The notes below the pieces were generated by a model. It had not been told where the DNA came from, did no database searches, and saw only the letters and a program-made list of their open reading frames with translations. Both the position numbers and the translations under genes were made by a program. Below are positions 1-8,687 of a stretch of 64,000 bases of DNA, one piece after another; the stretch's first letter is position 1; each line of letters opens with the position of its first letter. Location of the stretch: assembly GCA_025559845.1 (NCBI GenBank), contig CP048470.1, positions 534,001-598,000 of the forward strand. The letters run 5' to 3'. The stretch comes from Agrobacterium tumefaciens (lineage in GTDB: Bacteria; Pseudomonadota; Alphaproteobacteria; Rhizobiales; Rhizobiaceae).

Positions 1-216
1 ACCGAGATCCCGATGTCGATTTGCCCGTTCTGTTCATCGGACTCCGACTGGCCGGACAATATCGTGGTCATCTATCTCGACGAAAAACAGACATTTGTGC
101 AGCCGAGCACCCGTATCGAGGTCTCCGGAGTTTTGGAAATGGGGAGCTGGACTGACCCAGAAACCGGTTTCGTCAGCCGCCTACGCATTCGTGACGCAAA
201 ATATTGGGTTGCCTAA
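1..216 (+). CDS. C-terminal end of a DUF3299-like protein (partial)
   Basis: The reading frame is open from base 1, so the gene begins upstream of the window and only about 71 residues are visible. It contains a C-P-F-C motif near the visible start and ends in a small beta-rich segment (VSGVLEMGSW, SRLRIRDAKYW). This pattern fits the end of DUF3299 proteins, small periplasmic or lipoprotein-like proteins that often lie beside an ABC ATPase and an FtsX-like permease in zinc-regulated (zrg-type) operons. The next gene starts 5 bp after the stop, so it is probably the upstream member of that operon. The family call rests on a short fragment and on context. Confidence 0.5.
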   Translation, partial: TEIPMSICPFCSSDSDWPDNIVVIYLDEKQTFVQPSTRIEVSGVLEMGSWTDPETGFVSRLRIRDAKYWVA

Positions 217-221
217 ACAGC

Positions 222-908
222 ATGCTTTCTCTTTCTCTTGAAAACCTGTCCGTTTCCTTTCCCGGCTTGAATGATCCGGTGCTTTTCATTCAAAAACTGG
301 ATCTGCCTGCTGGCTCCCGCGTGGCCGTAACCGGCCCGTCCGGTTCGGGTAAAAGCACACTGGTGAATATCATCAGTGGCCTGGAACGGGCGGACAATGG
401 CGCCGTTGCCTGGTCGGGCACGGATATCACCCGTCTTTCAGAAAGCGGCCGCGACCGATGGCGAGCTGAAAATATTGGCCTCATCATGCAGGACTTTCAC
501 CTGTTTCCAGGGCTGTCTGCGCTCGACAATGTCCTACTTCCGGCTCGGCTTTCGCGTGCATCGTCGTCCACTCTTGAAGAGCGGGCCGCCGATCTGTTGT
601 CGCGTGTAGGCATTAAACGCAACAACCAGAACATCGAGACAATGTCCCGGGGAGAAATGCAGCGTGTGGCGGTGGCCCGTGCACTTTTGCGTAAACCTGG
701 CGTCGTCATTGCCGATGAACCGACCGCAAGTCTGGACCGCGAAAGCGGTGCGGCTGTCGGGCATCTTCTCCTCGAACTGGCAGCGACCGAGCAGAGTACA
801 TTGATCATCGTTTCGCATGACAGCCGCCTCACCGAGCGTCTTGATCGCCGCGTTACTCTGAATGCCGGTCGCCTTAGTCACGACGGCAAGGCGGAGATGG
901 CCGCATGA
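222..908 (+). CDS. ABC transporter ATP-binding protein, LolD/MacB-like
   Basis: This is a 228-residue ATPase with a Walker A (GPSGSGKST), a Q-loop (MQDFHLF), a signature region reading SRGEMQRVAVARAL, and a Walker B (VVIADEPTASLD). Length and motifs match the LolD/FtsE/MacB class, which powers FtsX-type permeases rather than classical import permeases. I start it at ATG 222. A TTG in frame at 204 would overlap the upstream gene and has no better ribosome site. The stop overlaps the permease start by 4 bp (ATGA), so the two are translationally coupled. Given the His-rich partner permease, a role in zinc homeostasis is likely but inferred. Confidence 0.85.
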   Translation: MLSLSLENLSVSFPGLNDPVLFIQKLDLPAGSRVAVTGPSGSGKSTLVNIISGLERADNGAVAWSGTDITRLSESGRDRWRAENIGLIMQDFHLFPGLSALDNVLLPARLSRASSSTLEERAADLLSRVGIKRNNQNIETMSRGEMQRVAVARALLRKPGVVIADEPTASLDRESGAAVGHLLLELAATEQSTLIIVSHDSRLTERLDRRVTLNAGRLSHDGKAEMAA

Positions 909-2275
909 TCCGCTTCATTCTTGCTGACCTGCGCCGCCTCTGGGTTGGCGCACTGGTAGTCGTCCTTCTTGTTGCGCTGGCCGTTGCCCTTAGTGTGACA
1001 GTCACACTTCAAGAGCGGTCGCTGCGGCTTGGTAGCGCTCGCGCAGCCGACAAATTCGACCTTGTCGTCGGCGCGGGCGGTAGCGAAACACAACTCGTGC
1101 TGTCCTCGGTCTTTCTTCAGCCCTCTCCTCTTCCGTTGATGGAGGGAGAGGTATTGGCCAAGCTCGCAAACGATCCTCGTGTTGCCTGGGCGGCGCCAAT
1201 TGGTTTCGGCGATTCCTTCAATGGTTTTCCAATTGTCGGCACGACAACTGCGCTCGTCTCAAACCTGTCCGCCGGGTTGCAGGAAGGCCGAGTTTTCACG
1301 ACTGAAGGCCAGGCTGTGGTCGGCTCAGCTGTATCTCTTGCCCTTGGCGCAGAAATCAAGCCGATGCATGGCGCCCCAGGTGAAGGCGGCCATACACATG
1401 GCGAACTTGCCTACACTGTCTCCGGTCGCCTGAAGCCGACCGGCACCGCATGGGACCGCGCCATCCTCGTGCCCATACAGGCCGTCTGGCACATTCACGG
1501 CCTTGGGCATGGCGATGGAACCGAAGGAAAAGAAGTCGCGGCGACAGCTGGACAGGAAAAACCCCAATCGGAGCATGACCATGATCATGCCAGCGGCAGC
1601 GAAGCCACCCATGACCATGCATCCCACGACCATTCCGGTCACGGCCACTTTGCGAGCCCGAGCCAGGATCACGACCACGAAGCACACGATCATTCCGCTC
1701 ACGCGGACGCGCCGATCGTAGAGGACTGGGATCACGATGTACCCGGCCTACCGGCAATCCTCGTCAAACCGAAAACCATTGCGGACGCCTACAAGCTACG
1801 ACAGGAGTATCGAGGCGGAACGACTGTTGGTGTCTTCCCCGGCGAAGTTCTGACGCGGCTTTATGCGACACTGGGAGATGCAAGACTGGTGTTGTTTGCA
1901 GTGGCAACCGGCTCGCAAGTCCTGGTGGCTGCATCACTGCTGCTGGTCACCGTTCTGCATATCGGCCAGCGTCGCCGGCAGATCGGTGCGCTTCGCGCCT
2001 TCGGAGCCCCGCGCGCAGCGTTGTTCTCCATCGTCTGGCTGGAGTTGTTGTGCCTGATCGGCACCGGTGTAATTCTCGGTTTCTTGATGGGTTACGGGGC
2101 ATCCATGGCGATAGCACGTGTGCTTGCCGGCGAAAGCGGGATCGTCTTCCCCGTCACCTTCATAGGACAGGACGTATTACTTGCGGCCATCATCCTAGGC
2201 TTAGCGGCAATCCTCGCTGCCATTCCTGCGGCATTGGCCTATCGCCAGTCCCCTGCCGCTGCACTACGCGCCTAA
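905..2275 (+). CDS. FtsX-like ABC permease with histidine-rich loop
   Basis: The protein has 456 residues. One N-terminal membrane segment (about residues 8-30) is followed by a large periplasmic MacB-like domain, and three hydrophobic segments occupy the last 130 residues, as in FtsX/MacB permeases. The periplasmic part contains a very His/Asp-rich stretch at about residues 215-265 with many HDH, HSGHGH and HDHDHE repeats, typical of Zn(II)-binding loops in ZnuA-like and ZIP proteins. It probably works with the upstream ATPase and the DUF3299-like protein in a zrg-type zinc acquisition or export system. Its last 12 bases overlap the convergent hydrolase gene. Substrate and direction of transport are not shown by the sequence. 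Confidence 0.8.
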   Translation: MIRFILADLRRLWVGALVVVLLVALAVALSVTVTLQERSLRLGSARAADKFDLVVGAGGSETQLVLSSVFLQPSPLPLMEGEVLAKLANDPRVAWAAPIGFGDSFNGFPIVGTTTALVSNLSAGLQEGRVFTTEGQAVVGSAVSLALGAEIKPMHGAPGEGGHTHGELAYTVSGRLKPTGTAWDRAILVPIQAVWHIHGLGHGDGTEGKEVAATAGQEKPQSEHDHDHASGSEATHDHASHDHSGHGHFASPSQDHDHEAHDHSAHADAPIVEDWDHDVPGLPAILVKPKTIADAYKLRQEYRGGTTVGVFPGEVLTRLYATLGDARLVLFAVATGSQVLVAASLLLVTVLHIGQRRRQIGALRAFGAPRAALFSIVWLELLCLIGTGVILGFLMGYGASMAIARVLAGESGIVFPVTFIGQDVLLAAIILGLAAILAAIPAALAYRQSPAAALRA

Positions 2276-2911
2276 CGGCAACCTATCAGCCCAGTCTCGC
2301 ACCGTTTTTCCAACGGTTGCGAGATGGTCCGCCGTGGAGAAGCCCGAGACCTTCTTGCGGGGCTTAAGATCATGATCTCCGTCTTCTAGCCAAAGAAAAT
2401 CGATCTGACTGGAAAGCGGATAGGTACTGACCTCTTCACGTGTTCCGAACTCATCACGCGTCCCCTGACAGATCAAAGTCGGGGTTTTGAGGAACTCGAG
2501 ATGCGCTGTCCTGAGGTTTTCGGGTTTGCCCGGAGGATGAAAGGGGTAACCCAGGCAAAGCAGGCCAGCGATCGCATGAGCATCATGGAGCTCATCGGCA
2601 ATCATGCTGGCAACGCGGCCGCCCATGGATTTACCTCCGATAATCAGGTGCCCGGTCGGTGCAAGATCGGCAATAGCGGCTTTAAACTCAGGATTAAGCG
2701 TGTCCGCCCGTGGCGGCGGTTTTCGACTGTCGGAACTTCGCCGCGCCGCCATATAACCAAACTCGAAACGGGCTACTCGAAAACCCGCATTGGCAAGGGC
2801 AACTGCCGCACCCGTCATTGACGCCGAATCCATCGGCGCTCCGGCTCCATGCGCAAGCAAAATTGTGAACCGGGCGTCGTTGGGGCCTTCAATCAAAAAG
2901 GGTAGCGGCAT
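2264..2911 (-). CDS. alpha/beta hydrolase, KANL3/Tex30-like
   Basis: This is a 215-residue alpha/beta-fold protein. It has an N-terminal oxyanion-type LAHGAG motif (residues 19-24), a nucleophile elbow G-K-S95-M-G-G, an acid-region segment CQGTRDEFG, and a His in the C-terminal GDHDLKP. It matches the small bacterial hydrolases annotated as dienelactone-hydrolase-like or KANL3/Tex30. The substrate is unknown. It lies 63 bp downstream of the rhamnose isomerase on the same strand, so it may be transcribed from the rhamnose promoter, although no sugar-specific feature is visible. Its 3' end overlaps the convergent ABC permease by 12 bp, leaving no room for a terminator between them. Confidence 0.75.
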   Translation of the reverse strand: MPLPFLIEGPNDARFTILLAHGAGAPMDSASMTGAAVALANAGFRVARFEFGYMAARRSSDSRKPPPRADTLNPEFKAAIADLAPTGHLIIGGKSMGGRVASMIADELHDAHAIAGLLCLGYPFHPPGKPENLRTAHLEFLKTPTLICQGTRDEFGTREEVSTYPLSSQIDFLWLEDGDHDLKPRKKVSGFSTADHLATVGKTVRDWADRLPLGA

Positions 2912-2974
2912 GTGTCATCCGATTTGCGTCATCCCGCTCGAAACTAGATGGATTCTGTCTCGAATGGAACCGCG

Positions 2975-4267
2975 TCAGACAATGCCACCAGAACCGCCAA
3001 CCACAGCCGGGCGCTGTGCGGAGACCTTGGCGCGATAGCCGCTTGCCCGATAGGTGGCAATAGGATCGATCGCGCCGCCCGCCAGTTGCCGCGCTCTTGC
3101 GAGAATAGGCTCCACATCGCTGCGGTATGCCCGCTTCAGGGTGTCGGTCGCCATGAGGGCATCATTGTCGTGCTGGAAACCGTCGAGAGCCGACCGATCC
3201 ACAAGTAGCGCTTGTGCATAGGCACGCCTTATCTCGTTGGCACTTGAGATCAGGCTTTCAATCGGATCGGTCACGTTATGCGACTGATCGATCATATGCG
3301 CCGGATGAAAGCCCTTCACCCCACGATGTTCGGCATCCACCAGTTCATTGAAAACGAGGAAGAGGCGGTATGGCTCGATGGACCCCGCATCCAGATCGTC
3401 ATCGCCATACTTGCTGTCGTTGAAATGGAAGCCACCAAGCTTGCCGAACTGGATGAGGCGGGCAACGATCATCTCGATATTGGTGTTCGGGGCATGGTGT
3501 CCGAGGTCGACGAGGCAGAATGCCTTTTCTCCTAGGGTGTTGGCGATCAGGTAGTTTGTGCCCCAGTCCTGCACAACGGTCGAGTAAAACGCCGGTTCGT
3601 ACATTTTGTGTTCGGAAAAGATGCGCCAGTCATCCGGCAACGCCTTGTAGATATCGGCCATTGCCGACAGATAGCGTTCAAAGCTTCTGGTAAAATTGCT
3701 TTGGCCGGGGAAGTTGGAACCATCGCCAACCCACACCGTCAGCGCTTTCGAGCCGATGGCGTTGCCGATCTCGATACATTCGATGTTGTGCTCAACCGCC
3801 TGAGCGCGCGTTGCAGCATCCGTGTGGCTAAGCGAGCCATATTTATAGGAGTGGGTCTGACCGGGTGCGTCGGAGAATGTATTTGAGTTCATCGCATCGA
3901 AGCCCAGACCCAGCGCGTTCGCATGTGCCTTGAGTTTCTTCGGATCTTCCTTGTCCCACGGAATGTGAAGCGAAACATTCGGTGTCGCGCGGGTCAACTC
4001 GTTGATTACAGAGCAGTCATCAAGCTTGTCAAAAATCCCGCGCGGCTCGCCCTTGCCAGGGAAACGCGCAAATCGAGTGCCTCCGGTGCCAACGCCCCAG
4101 GAGGGAACGGCGACAAAAAACTCCGACACCTTCTTGGTGGTCGTATCGATATCAATATTGCGACGTGCGAGCTGTGCACCAAGCGCGTCATAATCATTCT
4201 GCAATGCGGCAGAACGTTTGTCGTTTTCAACCGCAATGGTGTCGGCCGCAATCTTCGTCTCGGTCAT
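2975..4267 (-). CDS. rhaI: L-rhamnose isomerase, rhizobial type
   Basis: This 430-residue TIM-barrel sugar isomerase converts L-rhamnose to L-rhamnulose in the cytoplasm. It belongs to the rhizobial/Pseudomonas stutzeri type of rhamnose isomerase rather than the E. coli RhaA type. Recognisable segments include FSEHKMYEPAFYS and GFHFNDSKYGDDDLDAG, which hold the expected Glu, His and Asp metal ligands. I start it at ATG 4267, which has an ideal GGGGAGGAAAAG ribosome site. An upstream in-frame ATG at 4354 would overlap rhaD and adds a low-complexity Gly/Ala stretch. It follows rhaD by 52 bp and is co-directional, matching the rhaDI operon of Rhizobium leguminosarum. Confidence 0.92.
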   Translation of the reverse strand: MTETKIAADTIAVENDKRSAALQNDYDALGAQLARRNIDIDTTTKKVSEFFVAVPSWGVGTGGTRFARFPGKGEPRGIFDKLDDCSVINELTRATPNVSLHIPWDKEDPKKLKAHANALGLGFDAMNSNTFSDAPGQTHSYKYGSLSHTDAATRAQAVEHNIECIEIGNAIGSKALTVWVGDGSNFPGQSNFTRSFERYLSAMADIYKALPDDWRIFSEHKMYEPAFYSTVVQDWGTNYLIANTLGEKAFCLVDLGHHAPNTNIEMIVARLIQFGKLGGFHFNDSKYGDDDLDAGSIEPYRLFLVFNELVDAEHRGVKGFHPAHMIDQSHNVTDPIESLISSANEIRRAYAQALLVDRSALDGFQHDNDALMATDTLKRAYRSDVEPILARARQLAGGAIDPIATYRASGYRAKVSAQRPAVVGGSGGIV

Positions 4268-4319
4268 CTTTTCCTCCCCGACGGAGGCGGCACTCCCACC
4301 GCCACCCGCCGCCTTTTCC

Positions 4320-6416
4320 CTATCGTGTGAAGCTCTGGGCATTACCGGCATCAACGTTGATGATGTTGCCGGTCGATTTTGCGGAGGCGTCTGACGCCAG
4401 GAAGTAGATTGCCTCGGCTATGTCCTCAGGGAAAACATTGAGCTTCAGCATCGAGCGCTTGCGGTAGTGTTCCTCAAGATCCGTCACTTCGATCTTCGAG
4501 GATGCGGCACGCTGCTCGCGCCATTCGCCGCTCCAGATTTTCGATCCACGCAGAACCGCGTCTGGATTGACCGTGTTCACCCGAATGCCTGCGTCTGCGC
4601 CCTCCAAAGCAAGGCACCGGGCAAGATGGATTTCCGCAGCCTTTGCCGTGCAATAGGCCGAAGCGTTGGGCGACGATGCAAGGCCGTTCTTGGATGCGAC
4701 GAACACGACATTGCCGCCAAGATTTTGGCGACGGAACAAACGAAATGCTTCGCGCGACACGAGGAAATAACCGGTCGCAAGAATATCGATGTTCTTGTTC
4801 CACATCTCAAGCGTGGTGTCCTCGACCGGAGCAGAGGACGCAATACCAGCGTTTGAAACTAGAATGTCGATGCCGCCAAATTCAACACTTGCTTCCACAA
4901 ATGCGGAAACGACGGCATTTTCCTTGGTGACGTCAAGCTTGACTGTACGAACGGCATCGGAGCTGAAACGCTTTTCGAAGTCCCCTCTGGTGTTCTGCAA
5001 CGCACCTTCATCAATATCCGCCAGCACCACGCAGGCACCTTCGCTTGCAAGACGCTCAGCCGTTGCCCGACCGATGCCACCCGCGCCGCCCGTGATGAAG
5101 GCAATGCGACCGGCCAGACTCTTGGGCTTGGGCATGCGCTGAAGCTTTGCTTCTTCCAGCAGCCAATATTCGATGTCGAAAGCTTCCTGTTCGGGAAGTC
5201 CCTGATAGTCAGACACAGTTGAAGCGCCACGCATGACATTGATAGCATTGACGTAGAACTCGCCGGCGATACGCGCGGTCGCCTTATCCTTGGCAAAGGA
5301 GAGCATGCCGACGCCAGGGATCAGGAAGATCACCGGATTTGGATCGCGCATCTTGGGAGAGTTTGCGTGTTTGCACGTCTCGTAATAACGCGTGTAATCG
5401 GCACGATACTCGTCCAAGGCCTTATCTAGGCCCGCAACAAGTGCGTCGACATCAGGTTTGGAGGTATCAAGATCAAGGATCAACGGGCGGATCTTGGTGC
5501 GCAGAAAATGGTCCGGGCACGATGTACCGAGTGCGCCTAGAGGTTTCAGGTCTTTCGAATTGACAAATTCAAGCACAGCATCCTGATCGTCAAAATCGGC
5601 GAGCTTGCGTTCCTCACGACCGATACGGCCACGGATTTCTGGCATCAGACGTGCAGCAATGGCACGTCGTTCTTCAGCAGGCAGGCTTTTTGCGACTGAG
5701 CCACCAAAGATGGTTTTGCCCTCTGTCTCACTCGCAAACCAATCGATCGCCTTGTTGATGATGGCAAGCGTCAGCTCGTAGCATTTCTTGGCGTCGTTAT
5801 CCCAGGTGAACAGGCCGTGGCTTTCAAGCACGACGCCCTTGGCGTTAGGGTTGGCCTTCACAAAGGCTTCGAGGTCGAGACCGAGCTGGAAGCCTGGGCG
5901 GCGCCATGGCAGCCAACCAATTTCGTTACCGAAAACCTGCTGGGTCAATTCCTTGGAATTCTTCGACGCAGCGATCGCGATGATCGCATCAGGATGCATG
6001 TGATCGACATGATCGTACGGCACGAAACCGTGCAAAGGCGTATCGATGGAAGCGGCGCGGGGATTGAGATTGAACGTGCAGTGCGGCAGAAAGCCGACCA
6101 TGCGGTCTTCGTCTTCGACACCCTTGTAAATACCCTTCAAGGCTTCAAGCTTGTCGAGGTAGAGAGTAGCAAAACCATCAAGCTTGATTGTACCGACGTC
6201 TCCGCCAGAGCCCTTCACCCACATGACACGCGCTTTTTCACCGGTCAGAGGATCGGTTTCGAGTACCTTTGCCGAGGTATTGCCACCGCCATAATTCGTG
6301 ATGCGCTTGTCTGCACCCAGAAGATTGGAGCGATACAGCAGCTTGCCGGGCTCATCGAGCTTGGCGGCATGGGCATCATCCCAACGGTTTTCGAGAAGGC
6401 GGGATTTTCCCGTCAT
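4320..6416 (-). CDS. rhaD: bifunctional rhamnulose-1-phosphate aldolase/alcohol (lactaldehyde) dehydrogenase
   Basis: This is a 698-residue fusion. The first roughly 430 residues are a class II aldolase domain with metal-binding His residues in HVDHMHPDA and ESHGLFTWDND. From about residue 440 there is a complete short-chain dehydrogenase: the cofactor motif TGGAGGIG, the NAG motif (SNAGIASS) and the catalytic Y-C-T-A-K. The fusion cleaves rhamnulose-1-phosphate to dihydroxyacetone phosphate and lactaldehyde, and the second domain is expected to oxidise the lactaldehyde. This architecture is known from rhizobia and Bacteroides-type rhamnose loci. A GGGAGGAAAG ribosome site precedes the ATG. 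It is divergent from rhaR, with a large inverted repeat between them. Confidence 0.93.
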   Translation of the reverse strand: MTGKSRLLENRWDDAHAAKLDEPGKLLYRSNLLGADKRITNYGGGNTSAKVLETDPLTGEKARVMWVKGSGGDVGTIKLDGFATLYLDKLEALKGIYKGVEDEDRMVGFLPHCTFNLNPRAASIDTPLHGFVPYDHVDHMHPDAIIAIAASKNSKELTQQVFGNEIGWLPWRRPGFQLGLDLEAFVKANPNAKGVVLESHGLFTWDNDAKKCYELTLAIINKAIDWFASETEGKTIFGGSVAKSLPAEERRAIAARLMPEIRGRIGREERKLADFDDQDAVLEFVNSKDLKPLGALGTSCPDHFLRTKIRPLILDLDTSKPDVDALVAGLDKALDEYRADYTRYYETCKHANSPKMRDPNPVIFLIPGVGMLSFAKDKATARIAGEFYVNAINVMRGASTVSDYQGLPEQEAFDIEYWLLEEAKLQRMPKPKSLAGRIAFITGGAGGIGRATAERLASEGACVVLADIDEGALQNTRGDFEKRFSSDAVRTVKLDVTKENAVVSAFVEASVEFGGIDILVSNAGIASSAPVEDTTLEMWNKNIDILATGYFLVSREAFRLFRRQNLGGNVVFVASKNGLASSPNASAYCTAKAAEIHLARCLALEGADAGIRVNTVNPDAVLRGSKIWSGEWREQRAASSKIEVTDLEEHYRKRSMLKLNVFPEDIAEAIYFLASDASAKSTGNIINVDAGNAQSFTR

Positions 6417-6501
6417 GCTTTCCTCCCAATGTCATCTTCATCGCGGAACCGACCCGGTCCGCCTCCTTCGAGAGTAGATATCGCGCATTCAAAAACGCAA
6501 T

Positions 6502-6572
6502 GTCAATCAAAAACGATCATAATTTTTCATTGTGCGTCGCAACATTGAATAATTTGATCGTTGTTGATTGAC
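6502..6572. promoter_or_regulatory. long inverted repeat, likely RhaR operator pair
   Basis: The left arm (6502-6524) begins GTCAATCAAAAACGATCA. The right arm (6550-6572) ends TGATCGTTGTTGATTGAC, which is the reverse complement of the left arm with one or two differences. The arms are about 25 bp apart and sit symmetrically between rhaD (start 6416) and rhaR (start 6614). Each arm contains or abuts a TTGACA-like hexamer that would serve as the -35 element of the outward-facing promoter. A DeoR-family regulator bound here would occlude both promoters. The symmetry is read directly; the identity of the binding protein is inferred from position. Confidence 0.75.
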
Positions 6573-6596
6573 AACGTAAAGAGATTACGAATAATT
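6568..6596 (+). promoter_or_regulatory. sigma70-type promoter of the rhaRSTPQUK operon
   Basis: A perfect -35 TTGACA (6568-6573) is followed after 17 bp by ATAATT (6591-6596). The predicted start of transcription near 6603 leaves a very short leader before the AGGAGG at 6603-6608 and the ATG at 6614. The -35 is embedded in the right arm of the inverted repeat. Confidence 0.55.
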
Positions 6597-6613
6597 GCGA
6601 TCAGGAGGACCCA

Positions 6614-7444
6614 ATGCACGAACGCGAACGCCATCGCATCATTTTGAGCGCCGTACAGGAGAAGCCTGTCGTGACGGTTCAGGATATTGCTGAACTGACG
6701 GACGCGTCGGAAGCGACGATCCGCAGGGATATTGCGTCTTTGCACGTTCAGGGGAAGTTGCGCCGAGTGCGGGGCGGGGCGGAGGCTGTACATCCGCCGC
6801 AGCTAGGCAATCTGGCGGCACGCCCTTTCCGGGTTTCCGAATCAGTCAACATCGACAAAAAACGCGCAATTGCGCGCAAAGCTGTCGATCTCTGCGATGA
6901 CGGCGACGCAATCATTCTGAATGGCGGTACCACCACATTCCAGATGGTGCATTACATGGCTGCGCGCCGGCTACAGGTGATGACCAATTCTTTCGCCATT
7001 GCAGAACATTTGATCAAGCACTCCAAGTGCAATGTCAGTGTGCCTGGTGGCGCGATCTACCGCGATCAAAGCTTGATTTTGTCGCCATTCGACAACGATG
7101 CCATACGCAACTTCTATGCGCGACGAATTTTCCTGGGTGCGCAAGGCGTCGGCGCACTTGGCATCATGGAATCGGATGCGCTGGTGATCCAGAGCGAACA
7201 GAAGCTGATGCGGCAGGCAGAAGAACTGATCGTGATGGTCGACTCGTCGAAATTTCGCAAACGCTCGAGCCTCATCCTTTGCCCGCTGGAAAATGTCACG
7301 ACCATCATCACCGATGAGGGAATTTCGGACGACGCAGCGCGGATGGTCGAGAGTGCGGGCGTCACACTGGTGATTGCAGGAACGGTGGCTGGCGCGCAAA
7401 CGCCGCAGCCGCCGGACGAAGAGGGTTCCGCCTCGGTCGCGTGA
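6614..7444 (+). CDS. rhaR: DeoR-family regulator of rhamnose catabolism
   Basis: This 276-residue protein has the DeoR layout. An N-terminal winged helix-turn-helix (residues 1-57: VTVQDIAELT, SEATIRRDI, LRRVRGGA) is followed by a C-terminal sugar-phosphate-sensing domain containing NGGTTTFQM and DSSKF. It most likely represses the rha genes until a phosphorylated rhamnose intermediate binds, as shown for RhaR in Rhizobium leguminosarum. It starts at ATG 6614 behind TCAGGAGGAC. It is the first gene of the rightward operon, with 44 bp to rhaS, and the long inverted repeat just upstream suggests autoregulation together with control of rhaDI. Confidence 0.88.
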   Translation: MHERERHRIILSAVQEKPVVTVQDIAELTDASEATIRRDIASLHVQGKLRRVRGGAEAVHPPQLGNLAARPFRVSESVNIDKKRAIARKAVDLCDDGDAIILNGGTTTFQMVHYMAARRLQVMTNSFAIAEHLIKHSKCNVSVPGGAIYRDQSLILSPFDNDAIRNFYARRIFLGAQGVGALGIMESDALVIQSEQKLMRQAEELIVMVDSSKFRKRSSLILCPLENVTTIITDEGISDDAARMVESAGVTLVIAGTVAGAQTPQPPDEEGSASVA

Positions 7445-7488
7445 GGAGCACCGAGGGAGAGGAAAGTTTCAAACGGGAGGAAAAGGGA

Positions 7489-8499
7489 ATGAAACTTACA
7501 CGCAGAAAATTGGGTCATGCTCTGGCATTGGGTGTGGCACTTGGCACCCTGGGGCTGGGAAGCGTTGCCCAGGCGGCCGACGTCAAGATTGCGCTCGTCG
7601 TCAAGTCGCTCGGAAACGGTTTCTTCGAAGCCGCCAACAAGGGCGCACAAGAGGCTGCAAAAGACCTTGGTGGTGTTGAGATCATCTATACCGGTCCGAC
7701 CAGCACGACTGCGGAAGGCCAGATTGAAGTCATCAATTCGCTCATTGCACAGGGCGTCGATGCGATCGCCATCTCCGCCAACGATCCGGACGCTGTTGTT
7801 CCAGCCCTGAAAAAGGCAGCCCAGCGCGGCATCAAGGTCATTTCCTGGGATTCGGGCGTTGCACCGGAAGGCCGCATCCTTCAGCTCAACCCGTCTTCCA
7901 ACGCGCTGATCGGAAAAATGTGCCTGCAGCTTGCAGCGTCGCATCTGGAAGGCGGCAAGGGTGATTTCGCTATCTTGTCGGCAACCACCACCTCCACGAA
8001 CCAGAATATCTGGATCGATGAGATGAAGAAGCAGTTGAAGGACTTCCCGGGCCTGAACCTGGTCACCACGGTTTATGGCGACGACCTCGCCGATAAGAGC
8101 TATCGCGAAGCCCAGGGCCTTCTCTCTTCGCAACCGAATGTGAAAGTCATCGTTGCGCCGACCACGGTTGGTGTTTTGGCGGCCTCCCAGGCTGTTAAGG
8201 ATGCAGGCAAAATCGGTCAGGTCTTCGTCACTGGTCTCGGCCTTCCGTCCGAAATGGCAGGCGCAATCAAGTCTGGTGCCACCAAGGAATTCGCCATCTG
8301 GAATCCGATCGATCTCGGTTACTCCGCGACACAGATCGCCTACCGCCTCGTGAAGGGCGAAACCGACGGCAAGCCGGGCTCGGAGATCGAGGCAGGCCGC
8401 ATGGGCAAGATCAAAGTGGGTGAAAACAGCGAAGCGGCCATGGCCGACCCGTTCATCTACGACGCCAAGAACATTGATCAGTTCTCGAAGATTTTCTGA
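7489..8499 (+). CDS. rhaS: rhamnose ABC transporter, periplasmic binding protein
   Basis: This is a 336-residue periplasmic binding protein of the RbsB/sugar-binding family 4 type. It has a Sec signal peptide (MKLTRRK, then an Ala/Leu/Gly core, cleavage after AQA at about residue 29). Mature-domain motifs such as SANDPDAVVPALKKA and the conserved ATTTSTNQNIW fit the rhamnose-binding subfamily. I start it at ATG 7489, which has GGGAGGAAAAGGG just upstream; a longer GTG start at 7441 would overlap rhaR and bury the signal peptide. It feeds RhaT/RhaP/RhaQ. A strong hairpin follows the gene and may raise its mRNA level relative to the downstream membrane genes. Confidence 0.92.
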   Translation: MKLTRRKLGHALALGVALGTLGLGSVAQAADVKIALVVKSLGNGFFEAANKGAQEAAKDLGGVEIIYTGPTSTTAEGQIEVINSLIAQGVDAIAISANDPDAVVPALKKAAQRGIKVISWDSGVAPEGRILQLNPSSNALIGKMCLQLAASHLEGGKGDFAILSATTTSTNQNIWIDEMKKQLKDFPGLNLVTTVYGDDLADKSYREAQGLLSSQPNVKVIVAPTTVGVLAASQAVKDAGKIGQVFVTGLGLPSEMAGAIKSGATKEFAIWNPIDLGYSATQIAYRLVKGETDGKPGSEIEAGRMGKIKVGENSEAAMADPFIYDAKNIDQFSKIF

Positions 8500-8566
8500 T
8501 CTTTTGCCCAATGCCTCGCTGATCAGCATCAACGCGGCATGACACTCATACCCAACATTTGAAACC

Positions 8567-8589
8567 ATCCTCGGGCATCGCCCGGGGAT
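8567..8589 (+). repeat. stable 10-bp-stem hairpin between rhaS and rhaT
   Basis: ATCCTCGGGC and GCCCGGGGAT pair over 10 bp (one G-T wobble) around a 3-base ATC loop. No T-run follows, so it is not a classical terminator. It lies in the 188-bp gap between the binding-protein gene and the ATPase gene. Such hairpins commonly protect or process the upstream binding-protein message. Confidence 0.6.
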
Positions 8590-8687
8590 ACCTTCAGTGT
8601 GCGTCGCAAATTCACGGGACCATCCAGGAATGGCGTTGCGCATGGTTTTTGCTTCTTGCGCTTTAGCAGGCGCCCAGGTTCGCAATA

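Noticed and set aside
4268..4354. N-terminal extension of RhaI to an ATG at 4354
   Set aside because: It overlaps the rhaD gene, encodes a Gly/Ala-rich stretch not usual in the family, and lacks a ribosome site, whereas ATG 4267 has an ideal one.
8567..8589. Rho-independent terminator between rhaS and rhaT
   Set aside because: The stem is strong but no T-run follows, and the importer genes downstream need the same transcript.
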